Shown piece after piece: positions 32,013-39,590 of a stretch of 45,797 nt of DNA. The notes beneath the pieces were generated by a model. It was not told the DNA's origin and ran no database searches. It saw only the letters and a list, made by a program, of their open reading frames with translations. The DNA lies in contig NZ_AMXF01000008.1 in assembly GCF_000310225.1 (NCBI RefSeq), positions 1 to 45,797 on the forward strand, given 5' to 3'. This DNA comes from Thauera phenylacetica B4P (lineage in GTDB: Bacteria; Pseudomonadota; Gammaproteobacteria; Burkholderiales; Rhodocyclaceae). The position numbers were made by a program, and so were the translations under genes. Each line of letters starts with the position of its first letter. The stretch's first letter is position 1.

Positions 32013-32786
32013 GTGGGCGCCGTGGAGATTCTGCCGGACAGTGCACTGCACTGGCCAATCATCTGGCCGGGCGTGGTCGAGGTTGCGCGCAGCGAGGGCT
32101 GTCGGTTGCGGGCGTACCGCGACATCGCAGGGGTGTGGACCATCGGCTGGGGCGAGACGGAAAACGTTCGCCCCGGCGATGTGATGACCCAGGACGAGGC
32201 CGATCGGCTGCTTTGCAGCCGGCTGGGCGAGTTTGCGCAGAACGTGGAGGCGTTGCTGGCCCGCCCTGCGACGCCGCACCAGCTCGCGGCCATGGTGAGC
32301 CTGGCCTACAACGTGGGCCTGGCGGGCTTTGCGCGCTCGAGCGTGCTGCGCGCCCACAACGCCGGCAATGCGCTGGCGGCGGCGCGGGCCTTCGGGCTGT
32401 GGAACAAGGCGCGCGTGCGGGGTGTGCTGGAAGAGGTGCGCGGGCTGACCGCGCGGCGTGCGCGCGAGGCGGCGCTGTACCTGAGCCGTGACAGTTCGTA
32501 TCACCCGCCGCTGGATGCGCTGCCCGATGCGGCAGCGGGTGCGATGGCAGACATGCCGGCGGCCGAGCCCGAGTCGCGCATGGCGGCGAGCCCGATCGCG
32601 CAGTCGGGGGCGGTGTCGATGGCGACGGGGGCGATTGCGATGGCCTCGGCGACATCCGCCGATGTGCGCGCGGTGGCTACGGGCCTGGGCATCGATCCTT
32701 TGCTGGTGGTGGCGGCCGTGGCGCTGATCGTAGGCGCCGTGGTGCTGTGGAATCGCTACCGGCAGCGGAACGAGGGCTGGGCATGA
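32013..32786 (+). CDS. Endolysin, GH24 lysozyme with C-terminal membrane anchor
   Basis: 257 residues from GTG 32013 (GTG 32022 possible). The GH24 triad Glu28-8-Asp37-5-Thr43 lies in RSEGCRLRAYRDIAGVWTIG. HQLAAMVSLAYNVGLAGFAR follows. The last 60 residues are an Ala/Met-rich linker, then a membrane segment LLVVAAVALIVGAVVLW. It degrades peptidoglycan. The C-terminal anchor is unusual; SAR endolysins carry theirs at the N-terminus. It is the first gene of the rightward late operon. No separate holin is visible next to it. Confidence 0.88.
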   Translation: MGAVEILPDSALHWPIIWPGVVEVARSEGCRLRAYRDIAGVWTIGWGETENVRPGDVMTQDEADRLLCSRLGEFAQNVEALLARPATPHQLAAMVSLAYNVGLAGFARSSVLRAHNAGNALAAARAFGLWNKARVRGVLEEVRGLTARRAREAALYLSRDSSYHPPLDALPDAAAGAMADMPAAEPESRMAASPIAQSGAVSMATGAIAMASATSADVRAVATGLGIDPLLVVAAVALIVGAVVLWNRYRQRNEGWA

Positions 32787-33307
32787 TCGGCAAGTACTTC
32801 GACGGGGCGCTTGCCTTGGCGATGGGCGCGGCGCTGCTGGTGGTGCTGACCGTGGTGGGCTGGATGAGCTACCAGGCCGGCGCGGCGAGCGGCGCACGCG
32901 CGGCCGCTGCCGAGCGCGAGCGCACCCTGCAGGCCGAACAGGCGGCGACCCGCGAGGCGCTCGAGCGCCTGCAGGCGGCGCAGACGCGCGGCGACACGCT
33001 GAGCCGCCAACTGGCCGCCGCGATCCGCGAGACGGGGCGGCTGCGCAAGGAGCGAGACGATGCGATTTCCCGCACGACCACTGGCCGTGTGTGCCTGGAC
33101 GAGCCTGCTTTGCGGGTGCTCGACGGCGCCCCCGGCCTCGATGCCGATTTGCCCGACGCCGCCGGCGGCGCTGCTCGAGCGGATGCCGGACACGTTGCCA
33201 CCGATACCCACGTCGCCCGCTGGGCGCTCGATGCCGGCGGGCGGTACGACGAGTGCCGGCGCCGGCTCGATGCGTTGATCGGCTGGCATGAGGAGGGGCC
33301 TCGATGA
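32783..33307 (+). CDS. Rz-like inner-membrane spanin
   Basis: 174 residues: N-terminal membrane segment (ALAMGAALLVVLTVVGWMSY), long periplasmic coiled coil (AAAERERTLQAEQAATREAL), and Cys near the C-terminal half (CLDEPAL, YDECRRRL). ATGA overlap with the endolysin. It bridges to the Rz1 lipoprotein embedded in its 3' part and disrupts the outer membrane at lysis. Confidence 0.85.
   Translation: MIGKYFDGALALAMGAALLVVLTVVGWMSYQAGAASGARAAAAERERTLQAEQAATREALERLQAAQTRGDTLSRQLAAAIRETGRLRKERDDAISRTTTGRVCLDEPALRVLDGAPGLDADLPDAAGGAARADAGHVATDTHVARWALDAGGRYDECRRRLDALIGWHEEGPR
33060..33278 (+). CDS. Rz1-like outer-membrane spanin lipoprotein
   Basis: 72 residues encoded out of frame inside Rz. The signal ends in the lipobox LLCGC, leaving a Cys-anchored Pro-rich mature part (STAPPASMPICPTPPAALLE). 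GGAGCGA precedes ATG 33060. Nested Rz/Rz1 is the classic arrangement. Confidence 0.8.
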   Translation: MRFPARPLAVCAWTSLLCGCSTAPPASMPICPTPPAALLERMPDTLPPIPTSPAGRSMPAGGTTSAGAGSMR

Positions 33308-33606
33308 ACATCGAGCAGCTGAACTTCGGCTTCGGGACGATGCAATGGGTGGTGATCGGGGTGATCGGCATCTATTCGTGGCTGATCGGCCGCCAGGCGG
33401 CGAGCGCCAAGGAGCTGCTGGAGCTGCGCACGCGCATCACCACGCTGGAGGCGGAGATGCGCGCGGTGCCGAGCCACAACCAGCTCAACGAGCTGATGGG
33501 CCGGCTGGAGCGGCTGGACGCCAAGCTCGAGGGGGTGACCGACAGCATGCAGCCGCTGGCGCGCAGCCTGGACCGCATCAACGATTACCTGCTGCAGCAC
33601 AAGTGA
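33304..33606 (+). CDS. Mu gp25-like DUF2730 protein
   Basis: 100 residues: membrane segment GTMQWVVIGVIGIYSWLIG, then a coiled coil (LLELRTRITTLEAEMRAVPS, MGRLERLDAKLEGVTD). This matches DUF2730, found between lysis and terminase genes in Mu-like phages. ATGA overlap with Rz. Function unknown. Confidence 0.82.
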   Translation: MNIEQLNFGFGTMQWVVIGVIGIYSWLIGRQAASAKELLELRTRITTLEAEMRAVPSHNQLNELMGRLERLDAKLEGVTDSMQPLARSLDRINDYLLQHK

Positions 33607-33613
33607 GGCGCCG

Positions 33614-33904
33614 ATGAGCTATTCCGACTTTCTTCGCCGTGACATGCGCCTGGTGATCCTGCGCATCCTGTGCGAGCTGCCGAGTTACCGGGGCAACAGC
33701 TCGGTGATCGCGAACCTGCTGCACCAGCTCGGGCATTCGTGGACGCGCGACCAGGTGAAGGCCGAGCTGCGCTGGCTGGCCGAGGTGGGCACGCTCGCCG
33801 TGGACGAGGCCGGGTCGGTGCTGGTGGCGACGCTGGCCGAACGCGGGCAGGACGCGGCCGAGGGGCGAGTGACGATCGACGGCATTGCGCGGCCGAGGGC
33901 TTGA
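33614..33904 (+). CDS. Mu gp26-like winged-helix protein
   Basis: 96 residues: MSYSDFLRRDMRLVILRILC, then SSVIANLLHQLGHSWTRDQV and LRWLAEVGTLAVDEAGSVLV, an ArsR-like winged helix. It lies directly before the small terminase as in Mu. It probably assists terminase or DNA recognition. Confidence 0.82.
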   Translation: MSYSDFLRRDMRLVILRILCELPSYRGNSSVIANLLHQLGHSWTRDQVKAELRWLAEVGTLAVDEAGSVLVATLAERGQDAAEGRVTIDGIARPRA

Positions 33905-33906
33905 CC

Positions 33907-34473
33907 GTGGGCCGCAAGTCTTCCGTGGATAAGCAGTCGCCGGGCGTGCGCGCGCACATCCTGCGCCGGCTGCGCGAGAACCGCCTGACGCTCGACGAGC
34001 TGATCGCGGACCTGCACGCGACCTTTCCGGCCGCCGCAGCCAGCGGCGAGCTGCCCAGCCGCAGCGCGCTGCATCGGTTCGGCCAGGGCGTGCAGGAGAT
34101 CGTGGCGCACGAGCGCGAAATGGCGGCCGCGGCCGAAGCGCTGGTGGCGGAGCTGGGCGAGGAGTTCGACGCCAAGAGCGGCGCGCTGCTGGCCCAGGCA
34201 GTGACGACGCTGGCGAGCAAGACGGCGATGAACGCGATCCAGTCCGACCAGACGCTGGAGATCGGCGACGTGCTCGACCTGGCGCGTGCGGCGAAGGCTG
34301 CGCAGGAGGCGCGCAGCCTGAACCTGCGCGAGCGCCAGGCGGTGGCGAAGTCGGCGCGCGAGAAGCTGCTCGAGGAGCAGGACGCGAACCTTCAAGCCGA
34401 GGCGAAAGCCCAGGGCATGGACGAAGCGCAGGTCGACTTCTGGCGCAGGAAGGTGTTGGGGATCCGCGCGTGA
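33907..34473 (+). CDS. Terminase small subunit (Mu gp27/DUF3486)
   Basis: 188 residues from GTG 33907 (TTG 33901 possible). RRLRENRLTLDELIADLHAT and PSRSALHRFGQG form the DNA-binding half. The C-terminal half is helical and charged, ending FWRRKVLGI. DUF3486 proteins bind pac DNA and recruit the large subunit. The large terminase follows with a 4-nt overlap. Confidence 0.88.
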   Translation: MGRKSSVDKQSPGVRAHILRRLRENRLTLDELIADLHATFPAAAASGELPSRSALHRFGQGVQEIVAHEREMAAAAEALVAELGEEFDAKSGALLAQAVTTLASKTAMNAIQSDQTLEIGDVLDLARAAKAAQEARSLNLRERQAVAKSAREKLLEEQDANLQAEAKAQGMDEAQVDFWRRKVLGIRA

Positions 34474-36083
34474 ACGAACTGAGACCGCGCGCCGACACGG
34501 TACGCATTGTCGAGTGGGAAGAACTGCCGGAGTCGGTGAAGCAGATTCCAGCCGATATGAACCCGCTGGCCGATGGCGTACTGATGAAGCACCAGGCCGA
34601 ATGGTGCGCCATAGAGGCGTCATTGAAAGCGGCATCGAAGGGGCGCAGAACGGGCATCACCTTTGCTGAGGCTCTTGATGACACATTGACCGCGAGCAGC
34701 CGCAAGAGCGCGGGCGGCGACAACGTCTACTACATCCCGGACGCGAAAGAAAAGGGGTTGGAATTCATCGGGTATTGCGCGCACTTCGCACGGGTGATCG
34801 CCGAGGCGCAGTCCATGGGTATCTCGAGGATCGAAGAGTTCCTCTTCGAGGACCAACGGGACGATGGCTCGACGCAGATGATCAGCGCCTTTCGCATTCG
34901 GTTCTCGTCCGGCTTTTCGATTGTCGCCCTATCGTCCCGGCCCGCTTCAATTCGGGGCCTGCAGGGGATCGTGGTCATCGACGAAGCCGCGTTCCACCAG
35001 AACGTTCAGGCGGTGCTGGATGCCGCGACTGCGCTGCTGATCTGGGGCGGCAAGATCCGAGTGATCTCGACTCATAACGGCCGTAGCAACCCTTTCAACC
35101 AACTATGCCAGGACATCGAGAAAGGTCGGTACGGGAGCGACGCCAAAGTCTATACGGCTACGTTTGATGATGCAGTACGAAATGGGCTGTACGAGCGGGT
35201 GTGCATGATGAGGGGATGGTCGCCGTCGCCGGAAGCGAAGAAGGCGTGGTACGCCAAGATCCGCCACGCCTATGGCCCTCGGCAGGCGGCGATGCGAGAG
35301 GAACTGGATGCGATCCCTCGCGACGGCGGAGGCGTTGCAATCCCCGGGGTCTGGATCGACCGCGCGATGAAGGGGGATCGCCCCGTGCTTCGTCTGACGC
35401 TCGACGACGATTTCGTGCGCAAGACCGAGTTCGAGCGCGACCTGGTGGCTGCGATGTGGGTCAAGGTATTCATGAAGCCGTTGATTGCGCGTCTGGACCC
35501 GAACCTGCAAACGGTGTTCGGCATGGACTTCGCGCGCCATCGCAACTTCACCGTGATCACGCCGGCACAGATCACGCAGTCTCTGAGCCGCTTCGTGCCG
35601 TTCGTGATCGAACTACACAACGTTCCGTCGCGACAGCAGGAGCGGATTCTCTGGGCACTTATTGAGCTGCTTGGACCGATGTTCCGTGGTGGGGCGATGG
35701 ATGCGACCGGCCCCGGGCTGACGCTTGCCGAGTACACGGCCGATCGTTACGGCCACGACTGCATCCACCAGGTTGTACTCAACGTGAAGTGGTACGCCGA
35801 GTACATGCCGAAGATGGTGCAGCGTTTCGAGGACGATGACTACGACCTCCCCCGCGACGCGAACGTCGAAGAGGACCTGCGGGCCATTGAGAACGTCGAC
35901 GGCATCCCTCGCGTCCTTCCCGTCAATACAAAGGACCTGAAAGAGCCGGAGCTCTATCGGCATGGAGACTTTGCCGTTTCTCTCGTGCTCACCGAGTACG
36001 CGGCGTTGAACATGGCCGCTCCCATTGAAGTCACGAGCGACGGCCCGCGCGGCGCCGACATCCAAGGATTCCTGCATGGCTAA
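34470..36083 (+). CDS. Terminase large subunit (Mu gp28)
   Basis: 537 residues from GTG 34470. The ATPase half has a deviant Walker A (SKGRRTGITFAEA, residues 57-69) and Walker B GIVVIDEAAF. The nuclease half has FGMDFARHRN and a later GAMDATGPG acidic pair. It translocates DNA into the prohead and makes headful cuts. The gene shows lower GC and less third-position bias than flanking genes, hinting at a separate history. Overlaps the portal gene start. Confidence 0.92.
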   Translation: MNELRPRADTVRIVEWEELPESVKQIPADMNPLADGVLMKHQAEWCAIEASLKAASKGRRTGITFAEALDDTLTASSRKSAGGDNVYYIPDAKEKGLEFIGYCAHFARVIAEAQSMGISRIEEFLFEDQRDDGSTQMISAFRIRFSSGFSIVALSSRPASIRGLQGIVVIDEAAFHQNVQAVLDAATALLIWGGKIRVISTHNGRSNPFNQLCQDIEKGRYGSDAKVYTATFDDAVRNGLYERVCMMRGWSPSPEAKKAWYAKIRHAYGPRQAAMREELDAIPRDGGGVAIPGVWIDRAMKGDRPVLRLTLDDDFVRKTEFERDLVAAMWVKVFMKPLIARLDPNLQTVFGMDFARHRNFTVITPAQITQSLSRFVPFVIELHNVPSRQQERILWALIELLGPMFRGGAMDATGPGLTLAEYTADRYGHDCIHQVVLNVKWYAEYMPKMVQRFEDDDYDLPRDANVEEDLRAIENVDGIPRVLPVNTKDLKEPELYRHGDFAVSLVLTEYAALNMAAPIEVTSDGPRGADIQGFLHG

Positions 36084-37644
36084 GAAAACGACGCGACTTC
36101 CCGCGCCCGAGCTGGGCACCGAAGTCGCCAACCGGCTACGTGATCCGTTCGAGAGCACGTACATGGGCGTGCTGCAGACGAACGATCCGCTGCTGCTGGA
36201 GAAGGGCGACCCGAACGGCGAGCTGTACCGCGACCTGAAGCGCGACGGGAAAGTCTTCGAGGGGTTGCAGAAGCGCCAGTTGGCGCTGATCTCGCGCCCA
36301 TGGCAGGTGGAGCCGGTGGAGGACGGCGAGGCCGGTACAGCCTCCGCGGAGGTGGTGACCGATATCCTGAAGCGCTGTGCGTTCGACCAGGTGTGCCGTG
36401 ACTTGATGGACGCGCTGCTGCGCGGCTTTGCGGTGAGCGAGATCGTGTGGGCAGTGCGCGACGGGAGGATCGTGCCCGAGCGGGTGGTGAAGCGGGCGCA
36501 GCGCCGCTTCCGGTTCGTCCAGCAGGACGAGAACGCGCCACCCGAGCTGCGCCTGCTGACGCGCGAGAACATGCTGACCGGCGTGCAGCTCAAGGACCGC
36601 AAGTTCATCGTGCATCGGGTCAATCCCGAGGACGACAACCCTTACGGAACGGGGCTGGGCCTGCAGCTGTACTGGCCGGTTTTCTTCAAGCGCAAGGGCA
36701 TCATCGCCTGGAACAAGCTCAACGACCGCTTCGGCAGCCCCACGCCGTGGGGCAAGTACCCGCGCAATGCCGGCCCGAAGGAGAAGGGCACGCTGTTCGA
36801 TGCGCTGCGCGCGATCAGCAACGATGGCGTGGTGATGACACCCGAGGGCATGCAGATCGAGCTGCTCGAGAGCAAGCTGACGGGGTCGGTGTCGACGCAG
36901 GAATCGCTGTGCAACTACATGGACGACTGGATCGCTGGCGTGCTGCTCGGGCAGGAGCCGCGCACGAGCGGTGGCGGCGCGTTGGCCGCGGCGAGCAAGG
37001 AGCGTACAGCGGTGCGCCTCGACCTGGTGCAGGCCGACAGCGATCTTTTGAGCGATACGCTCAACAGCACCTTGATCCGCTGGATCTGCGAGTACAACGG
37101 GCTGGCACCGTGCCTGGTGTATCGCGTGATCGCCGAGGAGGAAGACCTGAAGGCGAGCAGCGAGACGGACAAGAACGTGTCGGAGATGGGCTTCGAGCTC
37201 AACCTGGACGCGGTGCGGGCGAAGTACGGAGAGGGCTGGGAGAAGAAGGCGCCGACGCCCGTACAACCGCCTGTTCTGCCGGGGCAGCGCCCCGCAGCCG
37301 TTCCTGTTGTCGACAACGCGGAATCTGATGGCGAAGTACAGGAATCTGTAGCCGAGACACAGAAAGGGGCGACGGCGAGCTTTGCCGAGCCCGGCGGGCG
37401 CGATGCGATCGACGATGCCGTGGATGAAGCGCTGGGCGAATGGGAGGAGGTCATCACGCCGATCACCGACCCAGTGCTTGCCGCGATCGCCGACGCCGCA
37501 GCCGCCGGCGAGACCGCCGAGCAGGTGCTGCAGCGCATCAGCGCGTTGCTCGCCGCCGAAAACGCCCCCGACGCGGGCCCGCTCGCCGAGCGCCTCGCGC
37601 AACTGGCCGGCGCGGCGCGTCTGGCGGCAAATGCGGGAGGGTGA
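36076..37644 (+). CDS. Portal protein (Mu gp29/DUF935)
   Basis: 522 residues. DUF935 hallmarks are YRDLKRDGKVFEGLQKRQLA, RGFAVSEIVWAV, ISNDGVVMTPEGMQIELLES and the C-terminal GEWEEVITPITDPVLAAIAD. Forms the dodecameric portal ring. ATG 36076 overlaps the terminase end. Pro/Val-rich linker near residue 400 precedes the C-terminal domain. Confidence 0.92.
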   Translation: MAKKTTRLPAPELGTEVANRLRDPFESTYMGVLQTNDPLLLEKGDPNGELYRDLKRDGKVFEGLQKRQLALISRPWQVEPVEDGEAGTASAEVVTDILKRCAFDQVCRDLMDALLRGFAVSEIVWAVRDGRIVPERVVKRAQRRFRFVQQDENAPPELRLLTRENMLTGVQLKDRKFIVHRVNPEDDNPYGTGLGLQLYWPVFFKRKGIIAWNKLNDRFGSPTPWGKYPRNAGPKEKGTLFDALRAISNDGVVMTPEGMQIELLESKLTGSVSTQESLCNYMDDWIAGVLLGQEPRTSGGGALAAASKERTAVRLDLVQADSDLLSDTLNSTLIRWICEYNGLAPCLVYRVIAEEEDLKASSETDKNVSEMGFELNLDAVRAKYGEGWEKKAPTPVQPPVLPGQRPAAVPVVDNAESDGEVQESVAETQKGATASFAEPGGRDAIDDAVDEALGEWEEVITPITDPVLAAIADAAAAGETAEQVLQRISALLAAENAPDAGPLAERLAQLAGAARLAANAGG

Positions 37645-37649
37645 ACGTT

Positions 37650-37892
37650 ATGAGACAGGTCACTGAGCGGGACTTCCGTATGCCGGAGTTTCGGGATGCC
37701 GACCCCGATGACTACGAGTTTCGTGAAGACGGCAAGATCGTGCGGAAAGATCGTTGGGAAATGGGCATCCGCCGCATCCGAACAGCCCTTGGGGACACTC
37801 GAAGAGAGTTCGAGATCGATGACGTCATACAGGCCGTAAAGGCGCTGGTTGCGGCACAACCTCCACTTCCCGATGAGGGGGGTGATGAATGA
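37650..37892 (+). CDS. Small acidic phage protein (80 aa)
   Basis: MRQVTERDFRMPEFRDADPD, then DYEFREDGKIVRKDRWEMGI and a helical end. GGGAGG precedes the ATG by 9 nt. Similar short proteins are inserted between portal and F genes in Mu-like prophages. No known function. ATGA overlap with F. Confidence 0.72.
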   Translation: MRQVTERDFRMPEFRDADPDDYEFREDGKIVRKDRWEMGIRRIRTALGDTRREFEIDDVIQAVKALVAAQPPLPDEGGDE

Positions 37893-38668
37893 CGCCCGCA
37901 GAGTTCGCCCAGGTCTTCAAGCTCACGCCCCAAGAGGCGATCGCCTATCTGCAGGCGCGCGATCTGCTCACGACCACCGATGACTGGTACGAGCTGTGGC
38001 AGGACGAACATGCGGCCCAGTTCACTGTGTCGCGCCTGGCTCGAGCGGACCTGCTCAAGACGATTCGCGATGCGATCACCCGATCGGTCGATGGCGAGTT
38101 GTCCCGCCGGGACTGGATGCGCGACATCAAGCGGGCACTGGTCGATGCGGGCTGGTGGGGCGAGAAGACGATCACCGGCAAGGACGGTGAGCAGCGCACC
38201 ACCACCTTCGATGCCCGCCGCCTCAAGCTGATCTACGACACCAACACCCGCACTGCCTACGCCGCAGGCCAATGGGAGCGCATCCAGCGCACCAAGACGG
38301 CCTTCCCCTACCTGCGCTACATCACGATGGGCGACGAAAAGGTGCGCGCCTCACATCGCTCGCTCCACAACCTGGTGCTCCCGGTCGATGACCCGTTCTG
38401 GGACTACTACCTGCCGCCCAACGGTTGGCGCTGTCGGTGTCGGGTGGTGGCGGTCTCGCAGCGAGACTACGAGCGGGGGATGGCGCCTGACGGATCGAAG
38501 CTGAAGAAGGCGGCCCCTGATGTCCAGATGCGCGAGTGGGTGGACCGACGCACCGGCGAGATCCGCCAGGTCCCGATCGGCGTAGACCCCGGCTTTGGCT
38601 ACAACGCCGGCAAGGCGGCAGCCCGTGCAGCTGCACTCGCCGACCTGATCCGCTCGAAGACGAGATAG
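37889..38668 (+). CDS. Minor head protein (Mu F/SPP1 gp7 type)
   Basis: 259 residues. LKLIYDTNTRTAYAAGQWER, then YLRYITMGDEKVRASHRSLH and YLPPNGWRCRCRVVAVSQRD are the MuF signature, with His and paired Cys. Acts at head assembly and may enter the cell with DNA. The C-terminus has no toxin domain. Confidence 0.92.
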   Translation: MTPAEFAQVFKLTPQEAIAYLQARDLLTTTDDWYELWQDEHAAQFTVSRLARADLLKTIRDAITRSVDGELSRRDWMRDIKRALVDAGWWGEKTITGKDGEQRTTTFDARRLKLIYDTNTRTAYAAGQWERIQRTKTAFPYLRYITMGDEKVRASHRSLHNLVLPVDDPFWDYYLPPNGWRCRCRVVAVSQRDYERGMAPDGSKLKKAAPDVQMREWVDRRTGEIRQVPIGVDPGFGYNAGKAAARAAALADLIRSKTR

Positions 38669-38676
38669 GAGACACC

Positions 38677-38835
38677 ATGCACGCGCCCACCCAAAACGAA
38701 ATCTACGAAGTACTCAATCAGTGCATGGAGGCCTTCGACGCCGGCTCACGCTGGCCCGGCGCGACCTTCGAGCAGGGCGTCGAAGCTGCAGTCCGCTGGA
38801 TGCTGGGCGAAGGTGACAACCCGATGGAGGATTGA
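38677..38835 (+). CDS. Small protein between F and G (52 aa)
   Basis: MHAPTQNEIYEVLNQCMEAF, acidic and helical, from ATG 38677 with AGGAG 6 nt before. It is too short for most calls, but the ribosome site and bias are good. Ends 4 nt before gpG. Function unknown. Confidence 0.65.
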   Translation: MHAPTQNEIYEVLNQCMEAFDAGSRWPGATFEQGVEAAVRWMLGEGDNPMED

Positions 38836-38839
38836 ACGC

Positions 38840-39283
38840 ATGCCCCTCACGATCACCGCCGACACCAAGTTCATCACCGACTACCTCGACCAGGTCGGCA
38901 AGCGCATCGACGATCCCGCGCCACTTCTGGACCAGATTGGCATGCTGATGGAGACCCGCATCAGCAACCGCTTCGAAACCATGACCGATCCTGGCGGGAA
39001 AAAGTGGACCAAGTGGGCCGAGAGCACCAAGGCGGCCTACCCGGACGACGGGCACGGCCGGCTGCTCGACCGCTACGGCGACATGCTCCGCAGCCTGACC
39101 CACACCGCGGACGCTCGATCGGCGAAAATCGGCTTTGGTTCGGCGACGGCCGCGTACCACGAGTTCGGCACCAAACGCATGCCCCGCCGCGGCCTGCTGT
39201 TCGATGACCCCGAGTCCGCCGATCTCGCCGACGGCGACCGTCAGGCTATCCTCGATCTCGTTTCCGACTACCTGCAGACCTGA
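38840..39283 (+). CDS. Virion morphogenesis protein (Mu gpG)
   Basis: 147 residues: RIDDPAPLLDQIGMLMETRI, GGKKWTKWAESTKAAYPDDG, then ATAAYHEFGTKRMPRRGLLF, the phage virion-morphogenesis/tail-completion signature. Last rightward phage gene. In Mu and B3-like phages the protease gene I follows, but here the prophage end does. Confidence 0.9.
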   Translation: MPLTITADTKFITDYLDQVGKRIDDPAPLLDQIGMLMETRISNRFETMTDPGGKKWTKWAESTKAAYPDDGHGRLLDRYGDMLRSLTHTADARSAKIGFGSATAAYHEFGTKRMPRRGLLFDDPESADLADGDRQAILDLVSDYLQT

Positions 39284-39590
39284 AGCCGCCGGACGTGTAA
39301 ATCTGCAACCCTTTTGAAATTCCGACTCTAATAAATCCCCAAACGTCCCACCAGATCCCAGATTTATCGCGCTCGTCCCCCTGGGAATATCTCACTCGTT
39401 CTTAGAAGGGAGGGTGACCGCTACGCATGATAGCGGCGACGGACGGCGCGCCGGGTTGCGCAAGCAGAATTTGATAAAAAGCAAATGCGAACAATTCGTA
39501 TTTCTGTATCATGGCTCCCTGATCTTCCTGTTCGGGCAAGCCAGCCGTCGCCAGCCAGCCCGGGAACCCGACTTCCTGGAGCTTTCCATC
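39284..39590. other. Prophage right end and host intergenic region
   Basis: 307 nt without a gene. Three RTAAATCYS motifs occur: 39297-39305 and 39331-39338 on the top strand, and 39359-39367 on the lower strand. They are candidate transposase end-binding sites. A CCGCTA/TAGCGG inverted repeat lies at 39418-39436. A Fur-box-like dyad lies at 39483-39503. The exact phage-host joint and 5-bp duplication cannot be fixed from one end. No tRNA seen. Confidence 0.5.
39483..39503 (+). promoter_or_regulatory. Fur-box-like site before TonB receptor
   Basis: AAATGCGAA-CAA-TTCGTATTT, arms complementary at 8 of 9 positions. The 19-bp core matches the common Fur form AATGAGAATNATTCTCATT at 14 of 18 defined bases. 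It lies 88 nt before the receptor start, suggesting iron-responsive repression. Confidence 0.5.

Larger units (their letters stand above)
1..39420. mobile_element. Mu-like (B3/BcepMu-type) transposable prophage, left end outside the window
   Basis: The element carries a D,D-34-E transposase, a MuB-type ATPase, GemA, a Mor activator, Mu gp27/gp28/gp29/F/G homologues, a Mu I-type protease and a siphovirus-like tail. The right boundary must lie after the gpG stop (39283) and before the Fur-box-like site (39483) of the host receptor gene. 39420 is an estimate, because the other end and the target duplication are not visible. The early operon is inverted relative to Mu, as is known for B3. In addition, the late genes are split between the two strands. 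Confidence 0.93.
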
